Below are positions 1 to 11,310 of a stretch of 64,000 nucleotides of DNA, piece after piece. Location of the stretch: the NCBI RefSeq assembly GCF_023898315.1, contig NC_064616.1:539081602-539145601 (forward strand). The letters run 5' to 3'. The position numbers and the translations under genes were made by a program. The notes under the pieces are model-generated. The model did not search any database. It was not told the DNA's origin and was given only the letters and a program-made list of their open reading frames with translations. This stretch comes from Schistocerca nitens. Taxonomy: Eukaryota; Arthropoda; Insecta; Orthoptera; Acrididae. Position 1 is the stretch's first letter. Each line of letters begins with the position of its first letter.

Positions 1-254
1 TTTTTGCTACAAATGAGACAAGACATAAATCAAAACTTTAACATAGGGCACAAGAATCAGCAGACCTAAAAAACGAAATCAAGGCAGAACGCACACACAC
101 AGATCAGAAATTAGACAAAATCTACCAAAATCTACAACACGAAATCAAAGTAGAAATTCAAGCAGTTGCTGAAAAATCAAACCAAGAATTACACGCCAAG
201 ATTTAAGAAATAACAGATAAACAAGAAGCATTCGCGGTAAGCATACGAGAAACA

Positions 255-1205
255 ATGACACAAAACTTTTCTAAACAAAACGCTCACATTGATGAACGTT
301 TTAACAATCACACAGATTACTGTTTGATACGTCACCGCAAACTGGTCCGATTGCAGGATAAAGAACGAAAAGAACTATCACAAACAATTAATAAACAGCG
401 ACAGGATGACAAAAAGAAAGTGTTTGCTCAGGGAAAAACTTACGTGGACAATCACATACACTCAATTCCGGAAGAAATCGAAACGGTTAAGGAGACAAAT
501 ATTCAAATACAAGAGAGGCTCACGGAAATCCAATCACACACGATTGAGGCGAAAATTTCTACACACACTGAAATCCAGAATATTAGGGATAAATTAAAAA
601 AAAAGAAGTTCTGACACTAACCGACGAAATGGAACAAATAGAAATTAATAAAGACTCAGAATATTTGAAAGCAGATTTTAAGAAAGTAACCAAAAGTAAT
701 CGTAAATTACGAAACGAATTGACAGAAAAAATCAACGAACTGACTACAAGAATAGACCTGTTAGATACTACCGATGACAGTAAATCAGATGACACTACAC
801 CAGTCTCAGTTCAACAGAATTCTAATAGTAAAGATACGCAAATTACAAATGTGCAACAGACAATCGCAGACCTAGAATCACGTAATAATTTGTTACATCC
901 GAAAATCAATTATTTACAGCAAAGGATAGCTGACACACAAGAAACAGCTGCAAGCAATCAATTCCAACAGAACACACACCATTACGACATGCATCAGATG
1001 CACAATACATATAATGTCGGTAGACTTCAGAGAGTAAGAGATCTTAACCAGGCAGAAAGACACACAAATTCATATTCACAACACTACGAAAATAATTACA
1101 CACAAAGACGTGACGGTTTCGACCACAACCATTTCCTTTCAGTGAGAAAGTTTAAAATATTTAAAAACCACAGGACGCAAATACATCCACTGGCACTCCC
1201 ACCAT
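255..1205 (+). pseudogene. gag-like protein, N-terminal coiled-coil part
   Basis: Two consecutive open stretches (255-614 and 629 onward) encode very Lys/Glu/Gln-rich, helical sequence expected to form coiled coils, followed by a Gln/Asn/His-rich linker. Sequence before 255 has the same character but contains stops. I call it gag from its position ahead of pol; no capsid motif is diagnostic here. The frame from 629 is cut by a SINE whose own stop ends it at 1285. Confidence 0.6.
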
Positions 1206-1219
1206 CATGGCCAGTTCAA

Positions 1220-1415
1220 ATGGTTCAAATGGCTCTGAGCACTATGGGACTCAACTGCTGTGGTCATCAGTCCCCTAGAACTTAGAACTACTTAAACCTA
1301 ACTAACCTAAGGACATCACACACAGCCATGCCCGAGGCAGGATTCGAACCTGCGACCGTAGCAGTCGCACGGTTCCGGACTGCGCGCCTAGAACCGCGAG
1401 ACCACCGCAGCCGGC
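1220..1415 (-). repeat. tRNA-derived SINE (family A) inserted in gag
   Basis: This is a family A SINE. Read on the minus strand it has a tRNA-like head with the B-box-like core ggttcgaatcctg and a tail ending in a tttgaacca repeat. It is flanked by a perfect 14-bp duplication catggccagttcaa at 1206-1219 and 1416-1429. Insert plus duplication is 210 bp, so the gag frame is the same on both sides, but a stop inside the SINE closes it. Confidence 0.93.
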
Positions 1416-1429
1416 CATGGCCAGTTCAA

Positions 1430-2377
1430 CATAAGCTAGAATTTATTGTTAGTTTTCTTGAAGGAGAACCAGCGAGAAGAATGCGACCAATTGCTAGACA
1501 GTGTTTTTCAGTAGAAGCATTCCAGGAAGCATTTCTAGCCGCATTTTGGTCAGATACCACACAGAGTAGCATTAAAGATCTGCTAATTAGTCTGCCAAAT
1601 TTCGAGAACTCTACTTTCCCAACAATCACACAATTTTTCGAGTATATGGTTGAAGAAAACCAATACCTCAATGAGCCATACAGTCAATCCGCATTAATAC
1701 AGCTGTGTATTTCAAAACTCCCCAGAGCATTGAAAGTGTCGTTATTAACAGGCCATCAAAAGGACAGCGTGTATGCATTTACAGACATCCTGCAATTGCT
1801 AGAGGTACACCAGGCAGATTATGCGTTTGTTAGTAAGAACTTTTCACGTCATAACGCAAAACAGACAAACAATACTAATTTTGAAAACTTTAATCGAGAA
1901 TACACAGAGGGATTCAATGAACAGCAGTATAATAACAATGTACATTATAATTCAAGACAACAACAAAGCCATCCAAACAACACGACACATATACGACAGG
2001 AAATGCTGAACCGGTCAAACTTTCACATGACTCATCGCCAAGAAAATGCGACAGGTGTAAACAATTACATGGGTCAGCCGCAAAATACACAAACCGGACA
2101 AAGACAGCCTTTTCAGAGAAACACGCGAGCCTCGCCGTATAACCACAGTTATGACGACAGAAGGAGAGAAAACGAACACCAACCGCAAAGGACATTCTAC
2201 AATGATAATTTTCATAGAAATTCAAACAGTGCACAACAACCAAGTTATCGTATGAATGTACCAGACACAAGATTTCACGCACCACCTACCGCTAATAATC
2301 AAAACGGTAGAACAGTACATCCCATAGAAAACACACAACGCTCCCCAACAGAAAATGAAATGTCAGAACATTTATGA
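1430..2377 (+). pseudogene. gag-like protein, capsid/nucleocapsid part after the SINE
   Basis: The frame resumes at the 3' target duplication. About 120 residues look like a retrotransposon Gag capsid, with Arg-rich helices and a FLEGEPARRM segment. A long Asn/Gln/His/Arg-rich tail follows, with no zinc knuckle that I can see. The same frame continues past the 2375-2377 stop to about 2552, so gag and pol were probably one polyprotein separated here by a later stop. The apparent ATG at 1328 lies in the SINE and is not a real start. Confidence 0.65.
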
Positions 2378-2544
2378 CTAGAGATAGCCTGTGATGAATC
2401 TCTAAATGATGACACTACGGATAAGGACAGAGAAAAGATGACGATAGAGAATGCCATTACATTCGACGACGTGCGAGTCACATTGTTACACGAAAAACCG
2501 ATCATGCAGAAAACTATATTCCACACAAAAATCCAGGCTCACCA

Positions 2545-4098
2545 ATGTGCGTAATTAACGAAGACACATTTAACAGATGCAATAGCAATAATGATTACCC
2601 AGTATTCTCATTACACAAAACTAAAGTTAAGGGAGCATTTCCAGGAAAAATCATTCAAGTCAAAATACAGACACACTTAACGTTTGTTTTTGCAAGGCAA
2701 ACGTTCCACAGCAATTGTTGGATAGTTCCACATTTAAGAACTGATATAATATTAGGAATGAATTTTCTCATACAGTATGACGCAAAGATTGACTTTAAAT
2801 CGTCATACCTAACATTACAGAAGGAAGACAGTGAAGTGGTAGTGAGATTTCAAAACACAGTATCCTCAGAAGAACAAAATATGCACAGGATCGAGATTAT
2901 TGCAGATTCTAAAGATAACGATTGTTATCTCACACTATACACGAATACACATAATAACGACATGGCAGAGGAACAGGAGTATAATGTATTAGAGACAATT
3001 ACACGCAAGGTTGGAGACAGTATAGCAAAAGACGACACAGAGCGCACAGAATTAGAAAATATTCTTGTGCAACATAAAACAGTTTTTAACAATGTTCCGG
3101 GAACGATGACAGGATTCATGTACGAGTTTCAGGTGAAACCACACGAGACTTTCAAAGCAAAACACTATCCAATCCCGCATATATACACAGAAGCAGTTAA
3201 GAAAGAATTACGAGCAATGACTGATCAGGGTATAATTGAACCAGCAGCAAGCCAATATATAAATCCATTACACATCGTTGAAAAGAAGAATGGATCACTC
3301 CGTTTAGTTTTAGATTCACGTGAGGTAAATAAAATAATCATTACAGAAACTGACCGACCACCGACGTTAGAAGAGTTCCTGCAAAAGTTTCATGGCACCT
3401 TTATACATACCACCCTCAATCTCAAATCAGGATTTTCGCAAATCCAGTTGCATCCAAATTGCGGAAAGTATACGGCATTCCTTTGCTCTGGTGAATGTTA
3501 CCAATTCTGTAAACTTCTGTTTGAACTAACGATTTCGTCAGCAGCCTTTATTCGAGCCATGAATACAATTCTCCCACAGGATCTTAAAAACAAAATTACT
3601 GCATATGTAGATGACATTCTAATCGCAGCAGAAAACTGGAAACAGCACAACCCTACCCTTCAACAATTACTGAATACATTCGAGCAGAACGGTGTAACTA
3701 TAAACCTCCATAAATCTGAATTTGGAAAAGCCTCAATAAAATTTCTAGGTCATATCTTTTCACAAACAGGTAATGCACCAGACTCCGACAAATTGCAAGC
3801 ATTGAAAGATATCAACGTGCCAACAAATAAGAAGGAACTTCGGAGCTTTTTAGGCCTTATTAATAATTTTAGAAAATTCATTCATTATAAAGCATTAGAC
3901 ACACCCTTGTTATACCAGCTCACAAGTAAAAACACAATTTGGTCATGGAAGGAAGACACTGAAGCTGAATTGGAGAATTTGAAAGAAGCGTTACTAAGGG
4001 CACCTTTGTGTACAGTAGATTTGAACTGTTGTGATAATACATATAACAGTCGGTTAAGGACAAGAAACGGGTGGTTTTTATGCATGATGGAGGTCTAG
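2545..4098 (+). pseudogene. Ty3/gypsy pol: protease C-terminus and reverse transcriptase
   Basis: A 517-codon frame. The first ~90 residues resemble the end of an aspartic protease (ILGMNFL). A linker and then an RT of the Ty3/gypsy type follow: fingers with GSLRLVLDSREVN, motif A region TTLNLKSGF, catalytic YVDD at about residues 354-357, then FLGHIF and ELRSFLGLINNF. In motif A the catalytic Asp expected in the LDL position reads Asn, so polymerase activity is doubtful even before other damage. The frame becomes unrecognisable where RNase H should begin. The ATG at 2545 is internal to an older reading frame. Confidence 0.85.
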
Positions 4099-5444
4099 TC
4101 AGACAGAGTTTGTTGTGTTTTACGTAAATCAACTGCGCTAGCACTTCTTAAGTATTGTTCTAGTGTCTGGAGTCACTACCAGGAAGGGTATTTGTAAGAG
4201 AGAACATAAACACATGCACTCCTAAGTCTACAATGTTCTGCACTTAAAACACGCTATAATGTTAGATCGTTTCGGTTTCCGACCTATTAGTCATATGGAA
4301 TGCAACACTGTTACTATCGCAATGTAAGAAATATATTTCCAGCACATGACATACAGTGTCCTTCCAGAAAGTATACTATGCCCACATCAGTCCTATATAA
4401 AATGAACTTTAGTAAAGGAGAATGTCTCTTACAAAGAAAGGGACAAACGCATATCAGAGGTGTTAGAAATTACAAGTCATTCCGCCACTAACTCCGTAAA
4501 CACGACATCTGTCAATCGGATGTATACGTGGGGATTGTAATACTTCACAAACACCTATCGCTGACTTAGAACCACCGTATTTATGAGACTGAAGACTCGA
4601 ATTTATGTCCTAGATGTGGCAGGGGGATGGAGTGCTTCGCATAAACCTTCGTTCGTCTAGAGGAATGCGTCGAAACGGGATGGAAGTCCTCTGATGCACC
4701 AGCAGTTTGCTGTTAACGATCACAAGTAGACAGTGCTCTAAGTCATATACAGAAAACGCAGTTTTAAGCGAGTCGAACGCAGGTTGTGTCACACAACTGA
4801 TGCATCTCGACAAAACAACGGAGAAAATGGTCAAATGACCTACAGCGACATGTCGCTCTCTCTCTGGAATGCATCATCAGTCTACCATTAAATCCTACCT
4901 CGTTACAATTCAATCCCACCCTATCACTCCATCCCCTCTCTGTCATCCTTTAACGCACGTGCAAGTAAGTTTAGAGGCATATGGTTCTCTTTCTTCCAGT
5001 AAAGCATCAAAGTCCGCAGTCAACTCGCGCGTTTCACTATTACCTCAATACACATACAGTAGAATGTTGTCTTGACGAAAAATAAAAGATTGTATCCCCG
5101 GTTCCCGGTGCTTCCACCTCGCCGTTTTCCCGCATTCCTTTTGCTGTCATATACTCGTTCCCATGTACAAGAATTGTTCTGCACCAACCGGACGAAATGT
5201 AAGTACACCCTCAATTTCCCCGCATTTCGTCGTATTTTCCCTCTATTTACACGTATTTTCCTTCTTTTATCGATTTTATGCACTTCTATCCATGCGATCA
5301 CGATATCACTTATCGTTCTTTGTTTCAAAATTGCTTGTAAATGTAGTACAGCTGCCAACACCTAGCGCCAGCACGACCACCCAAGCTTCCAACTCGGTTA
5401 CCCTGTAGTTTCTCCTGCATTTACTGAGAACACGGCTGCGGACA
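4099..5444. other. unassigned sequence between retroelements
   Basis: No gene recognised. A short plus-strand stretch near 4136-4190 reads KYCSSVW, similar to the RT C-terminus of the CR1-like fragment at 46.3-46.6 kb, so a tiny LINE scrap is possible. Open frames on both strands at 5.0-5.4 kb look like chance. Confidence 0.3.
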
Positions 5445-6238
5445 ATGTTTTCCCTACATAGCCATGGCAACCCACGTAGAAGTGCCTTGACTGCTCATGG
5501 TATCTCGGTCAGTGCCATTTTGGGCTGGGACCACATGCTGGCCGGGGAGAGGCATCAGAGCCTCATAGTCGGCCCAGAGTTCCGTCGGGACCTCCAGTAC
5601 AGCGTCATTGTTTGGGCGTTTGACGCCGATTCCCTTTCTCCGCCGTCTTCTAGCATGCCGAGCAATTCCAGCCAGTCTTCTCCTTGGTATCGGATGAAGA
5701 CTGGTGGTGTTGGAGTTTCTCCGCCTGTCATCTTCTCTACGACCGCTTGTCCTGCGGTTGCTGGTTCTTCCGTCGTCTGCCTGTCTTCTTCAGAGCTTGC
5801 ACATGTGTCGATCACCAGTATTTATGTCTGTGCCCTTCTCCCTCCACCGGCTGTTGCAGACGTTCCCTCTGCAGTCCGTGTCTGCTTGTTGCGATCTTCT
5901 GGAACGTTGACGTTCCGTTTTCCGTCCGTTGCAGTTCTGGGTGTCCCCTCTGTGGTCCACGCATACCAGAGCCGCGCCTGGGTATTCCATCTTCGGTCTG
6001 CTATGCCTGGCATTCTGTCTGGTGATTATTTTTCATACCCATGCTTTCCGTTCTTCTATTCCTGGAGTGCTGCAGCCGTCCCAATTGCTCATTTAAAGAG
6101 AACCCCAACATTCTAGAAGATCGCAGCGAGCGGATGCGAACCGCAGAGGGAACGCCTGCAACCGCAGGTGGAGAGCGAACGCCACTGTCATAAATACTGG
6201 ACCAGATACACTCAGGGAGCAGTCTCAGGTCGCACCTA
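5445..6238. other. GC-richer stretch open on both strands, unrecognised
   Basis: A 223-codon frame (5445-6116) on plus and shorter frames on minus (5555-5815, 5790-5990, 5822-6013) overlap. I recognise none of them. The minus-strand frame contains PPVFIRYQG, faintly reminiscent of retrotransposon ORF1 proteins. Just before the next LINE, 6191-6201 reads ataaatactgg, a possible TATA-like element. It could be 5' sequence of the LINE that follows or an antisense scrap of another element. Confidence 0.25.
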
Positions 6239-7456
6239 ATGAAGGTTACAAGCTACCTGGCAGCGGCCCCCTTTTCCGCTCTGGACATTGCGACAAACAA
6301 ATCAAACGCAGTAATACACAAAACACCAACAACAGCATACGTAGTCAGTACTTGCGATCCCACCCATCCTCCCCTTGTCCTAAGTCCGCTCCTGCTTGCC
6401 AATACCACCGACAACCTCTCAAGCTACACTGCTTACATGAACAAAGGCAATCAGTCGACCCACGAGCCAACCGAAATCCTCCCCAAACCCACCGCCTCGA
6501 CCCAGCCCCCAACCCGATCGAAATACCTAAAATCCCCCCCCCCCACCTCTCACACACAAGTCCACTTCTTCCAAACAGCGGCGTCCAAAGAAGAACCGCC
6601 AGGACAAGCACCCCCAACAGCAAGAAAAGGTCCGCCACCACTACCCTAACCACTCCTTCACCCTATGAGGAGCCTGCGCCCCTGACAACACTTGTATTCA
6701 CCCTGGGAGGGAACCAGGATACCATCGCTCTGGAAGGGAACCACGTAACCAGGCAGGATTCGGATGGTTTCGTGTTGGCGAAGAAAACCTTTCGCCAGCA
6801 GAAGCTTCCGATGGCCCGGGGAGTGGAACCCACTCTGAACAGGTTTCAGGCGGTGGCTGATGAGCCAGAGACACAACACTACGCAACAACGACACAAAAG
6901 CATGATACACACCACCTCCCCCCTCATCACCCCCCTCATCGTTCCGGGGTTTCCCCATAACTATGAAGAAATATAAAAATTGCTATTAAGGGTGACAACT
7001 TTAAAGCCAAGCCAGCTGGAGGAGACCAGATAAAAATAACACTAAACACTATCGAGCACGGGCCTCCCAAGATGGTTGTCACACCAGACAATCAAAATAG
7101 ACTTGAGTGCCCAGGGGAAACTTGTCAAAGGCGTTCAACAGATGGGCAAACTCGGGGCGGAAAGCAAGTGGCCACTGTATCAGGTGACTCTCCCTGATAT
7201 ACCCCAGAACAAAAGGGAAATCAAGGAGGTTATGGCTGTCCCTGTCACCACAGAGTCCATGCGCCACAGAAATAAGACAGTGCAGCGCTTCAGGTGGCGG
7301 GGAATAAACCATATAGCCGCATACTGCAATATGGAGGAGCGATGCAGAAAGGGTGTCGAGCCTCACGACACCAGAGTATGCACAATCACTCATGGACCCT
7401 CAAAGAAGGTGCGCTCTATGTGGCAAAAACCATACAGAGGGTTACTAAGGTTGTGA
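6239..7456 (+). pseudogene. LINE ORF1 protein (Jockey-type Gag-like), broken
   Basis: A Pro/Thr/Ser-rich N-terminus (6239-6649) changes frame into a stretch with DSDGFVLAKKTF (to 6960). A third piece at 7076-7456 corresponds to the C-terminal nucleic-acid-binding region. In the related copy at 60858-61238 this region has three Cys/His knuckles. Here the first knuckle has lost two cysteines (RFRWRGINHIAAYC) and the third is also degenerate. Family role: binds element RNA in the RNP. Confidence 0.7.
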
Positions 7457-7947
7457 GGTCCACAAAAGACACTCAAGCAGGTAAAGAGCCCAAAGGCCAC
7501 CCCCCACACACGCAAACAAGATACCAACACCCTATCCAGTCAAACAAAGAAACAAAACAAGTCAACACACATGGACAAGGCTTGGGGAAAACCAAGACCA
7601 GACACACCAAGGGCAACATACGCGGAAGTGGTTTCCCCTTCGAGAAACAATGAAAACGTCGCCCTATCACCACAACAGCAAACGGTCACAAGAACAACAG
7701 TGGGAAAGACACAACAACAATTACCAGGCCCACAAAGACAGAGAAAGCTCTAGGGAACCACATACTCAGTCCAGCCCCTCAGATCAGTTGCTAGGCACTA
7801 TGGTCCAGACCATGAACCTCGTCATGGAGATGATGAAGGAATTCAGGGAGGCCCAGAAGCAAAACACTCAGATCCTCGTTGCCCTTCAGGCAGCAGTCCA
7901 GCAGTCGCTCCCCTATGCGGCTTCCTCAGTAGTTTCAAAAGCCCATC

Positions 7948-8640
7948 ATGGATAGAGGACCAAATATCCAAGGCCTGACAATGTGCGTCTTTAATGAAAA
8001 CGGCATTGTTAATCAAGAGGTCAAGTTATGACAACACATGAAGGAGTTCTCCATCGACATATGCATGATGGGGGACACCCACCTAAAACTGGGAATAAAA
8101 GCGACAGTTCCCAACTATGTTAGCTACCGTAAAGACATGCCAACCAAAGGCGGAGGAGTGGCCATATATATAAAAAGAGGGATCCCCTACCACCAGGTAC
8201 TCTTACCAGCTACCAATAAAATCGAAGCAGTGGCGGTGGAAGTAACCACTGCCACCGGACCCCTAACAATTGTTGCAATCTACCGACCCCCACAAGACGA
8301 GATAGACGAGGGAGACACAGCTGCTCTAGGGCAAATTGAAGGCAAACTCATAATAGGAGACAACTTAAGTGCCAAACACCCCGATTGGATCTCTAGAGTA
8401 ACCTCCAGAGCAGGCGCCAAACTGCAACTAGTGTGCAACCACCACTTCGAAACATGGTGGTCTGGTCGAGACCAAACATTTTCCAAAAAATGGAGGTAGG
8501 CCCGACGTGTTAGAAATAGCCCTCACCAGGAGGATCACGGGGTTTGTGGCCGCAAGGACAATCAACAGGATGTCCTCCGACCACAACCTAACGATTCCAG
8601 AGGTCGATGTGGGAGAATGAGTAGCACTCCCACCGTACCA
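7948..8640 (+). pseudogene. LINE ORF2 apurinic-like endonuclease domain, broken
   Basis: The probable ORF2 start at 7948 is followed by a stop near 8027. The frame from 8038 shows DICMMGDTHLK, KGGGVAIYIKRG, VAIYRPP and IIGDNLSAKHPDW. These match the exonuclease/endonuclease/phosphatase-fold domain that nicks target DNA. The usual GDFN-type catalytic loop reads GDNLSAKH, so a catalytic residue may be altered. Frameshifts and a stop follow near 8.50 and 8.62 kb. Confidence 0.75.
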
Positions 8641-8759
8641 GATATCTTGCAAACGTACAGACTGGGAACGACACCGAGAAACTGTCCCCTCTGATATCGC
8701 TCGCGCTCTGCCACCTATCGTCGAAACAGTAGAACAAGCGCTACGAGACCTGACAGGTA

Positions 8760-10595
8760 TCATCTTCCACACAATGGAAGAGGCCTACCCCCCGCCAAGG
8801 GACGGGCCTACCCCGCAATTACAGCTCCTGGAACACTTGCTAGCTCAAATTCGGCATAAGAATAGAGTGGTAAAACAGTGGAAGATCACCAGAAATTAGG
8901 CCACCAGGAGGCTGCTCAATCGTGTACAGAGAGAGCTGAAGGTACCTCTCAATGAGAACAGAAACCAGCAATGGCAAAACCGCCTCACAGCTCTCAAAGT
9001 AGATGATCACACACTATGGCAAGCAACCAAGCAGTTCACAAAAAGACGCGCTAGGATGCCTCCACTGCATGGCGAGCGGGGTGTGGCCTACAGCCATGCT
9101 GAAAAGACGAACGCCCTCGCCGAAAATTTCGAGTAGCAGTTTCAAGCGACAGAACCCCAGAATGAAGAACGCTGAGGAGGACCAAGAGGACAAACTCACA
9201 CAATTCGCCCCCGAAAACGTGGCAAAAGTAATTAAGTCCCTCCTCACAAGAAAGGAGCCAGGACATGACAATGTCACCAATCAGTTAGTAAAAAACCTCC
9301 CACCCTTGGCGATCACACACCCCGCGAACGTCTGCAACGAGTTTACTCGTTCCCGGGAGTTCCCAGGTTGCTGGAAACACGCGGAAGTGATCGCGATACA
9401 CAAACCAGGGAAAGACCCTCTACTCCCTCAGCACAACAGGCCGATTAGCCTCTTGTCAACTCAGCAATATCTACGAGTACCTCCTGCTAATATCCATACA
9501 GGAACATATTAGCAGAGAGCAACTTCTGCCGGATTTCCAATTCGGATGCCGGCAGAACCACTCTGCCCCACAACTGATCATGAGAGTGGTTGAAGCAGCC
9601 ACAGAGAGCTTCAGCCACAGAGGCTACTGCTTGACAGTGCTACTAAATGTAGCCAAAGCCTTCGACTCAGTATGGAGTAGAGGGCAACGCTACAAGTTGT
9701 ACACACAAGCGTTCCCCGGGAGCATAGTTATGCAGATCAAAAGCTATCTCACGGATAGGACTTTCTCTGTCAAAGTAGGAACTACCATCTCCACCAAAAG
9801 GCGTATTCGTACTGGGGTGCCATAGGGATCAGTCCTGGGGTCCGATTTGTACGTCTGTACACTGCGGACACACCAACGGCTCCCCTGGTGCACACCGCTC
9901 AGTACGCAGACGACGCAGCTTTCTACACAAGAAATGCGAAAAAGGACATGGTCATCCATAGGCTACAAAGGGTTTTAGACGACACAGAAACTTCAGCCCG
10001 TCACTGGCGCATTACCATGAAAAGACTCAGGCTATGCTGATCACCCAGAGGCTCGGAAGGTGTGGACCACCTCAACACCCCCCCCCCCCCGCCCCTCCAA
10101 CTTCACCTAAACGGAACCCAACTGTCCTGGTGCAGAACCGGCAAGAACGTTCTCGTAACCTTGGACTCCCGTCTTACGTAGAAACCCCACATAGACGAGG
10201 TCCACAGGAAGGTCTGTACCAGAATGTCCATCCTACACCCAGTCCTCAACTCAACCAGCTCCCTTTCCTATAGGTGTGAATGTATATCAGGTCCTGATAT
10301 GGCCAGCAATGGTATATACATGTCCTGTCTGGGGATACGCGGTGAAACAGCACCTGGACTCCAGAGGCTGCAGAACCGCGCCCTCAGGAGGGCCTTGCAT
10401 CTACCCCTGGGATTCCCTAGCGATGATCTGCACGCCGCAGTTGAAATCCCACTCCTGAAAGAGCGTTTCCAAGACCTGGAAAGGGCATTCTTTGAAAGCT
10501 CTTCTAGATCGGGAAACGTCCTCATCCACTCCCTAGGTCGGTATGACATGTCCCGCGACAACCACAAACGCCCAATGACGATCTTCGACGACTAA
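8760..10595 (+). pseudogene. LINE ORF2 reverse transcriptase and C-terminus, broken
   Basis: Fragments in several frames follow RT order: a PGHDNVTNQLVK region (9260s), HKPGKDP and NRPISL (9.40-9.45 kb), FQFGCRQNHSAPQ and AKAFDSVW (9.54-9.67 kb), a stop in place of the Gln before GSVLGS (9823), then AQYADDAAFY near 9.90 kb in another frame. A C-terminal tail runs to 10595. The catalytic YADD is legible but out of frame with its surroundings. A C-run at about 10079-10090 adds damage. Confidence 0.8.
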
Positions 10596-10879
10596 GTCGA
10601 AGAGAAAATCTTTATACTCACTCCCTAATTCTCCTCCCTCCCCCATAAAATCAGTCATCTCGCCAACCTCAGGCAAGTACCAGACACACACAGAACATTC
10701 ATCACATTAAGAGGACACACAGAAATTACAGAAATAATTACACACACAAGTAAACACGTGGAGTAAAAGCCGAAAGGCTACAAACTCCCCCGCGCACCTC
10801 CCCACGAGGGGAAAGTATTAGATGAGAGTGAGAACGCTTTCGAAATATCGTGCAAGTACGACGCTGATATCCGGTAGAA

Positions 10880-11310
10880 CAACCGACAACCTAAGGTGTC
10901 ATTAGATCGCCGTGAAAGCCTGAAGAGTTACAGCTACGGAGTTATTTCTTAGTTGTTGGCGTTACAGATTGTGCTATTGCCTCAATCTTGTATGGATATG
11001 TTGAGATTCCTTCTGTGATGAAGATATGGCAGTGGAATATTACTTGTGAGGTCTCAGTGCACGACTTCATGATGTCGGCAGATATGTCACATTCCTTGAA
11101 AGACTGTAGTATTTCCCTTAAGATCACATTATGTCCTCTTCACGTCGGTTCCTAAATTAAGAGATCGTCAATTTAAGGGGTGATTCTTTGATTTACGGAA
11201 TCCTTTAAGATACTGTCGAGTCATCGAACGAAGGCAGCTGAGGACACGTTTAACTCGAATGGTAGCCGTTTGATTTGGAAACCTCTACCGAAGGCGAGGA
11301 ATGCACTGTA
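10880..11310 (-). pseudogene. gypsy RT, palm/thumb part beyond the mariner
   Basis: The minus strand gives SMTRQYLKGFRKSK, then a frame with ILREILQSFKECD and IFITEGISTYPYKIEAIAQ. These match the segment around and after the catalytic motif in the gypsy element at 3.5-3.9 kb. Stops and frame changes are frequent, and the YxDD motif itself is not legible. Confidence 0.6.

Larger units (their letters stand above)
1..4098 (+). mobile_element. Ty3/gypsy LTR retrotransposon remnant, gag-pol, no LTR seen
   Basis: Gag-like, protease-like and reverse transcriptase reading frames follow one another on the plus strand in the gag-pol order of Ty3/gypsy elements. The 5' part lies outside the window. Recognisable coding ends near 4.1 kb, about where RNase H should start. 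No integrase and no LTR were found. Stops, a frame change near 2.55 kb and an inserted SINE show that the copy is dead. Confidence 0.85.
6239..10830 (+). mobile_element. Jockey-like non-LTR retrotransposon, copy 1, decayed
   Basis: ORF1 (nucleic-acid-binding, zinc-knuckle region) is followed by ORF2 with an endonuclease and an RT, the organisation of Jockey/I-group LINEs. Multiple stops and frameshifts break both. The end is approximate: terminal coding stops at 10595, an AC-rich non-coding tail follows, and gypsy sequence begins by about 10870. A shorter relative lies at 60.85-62.71 kb. Confidence 0.85.
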
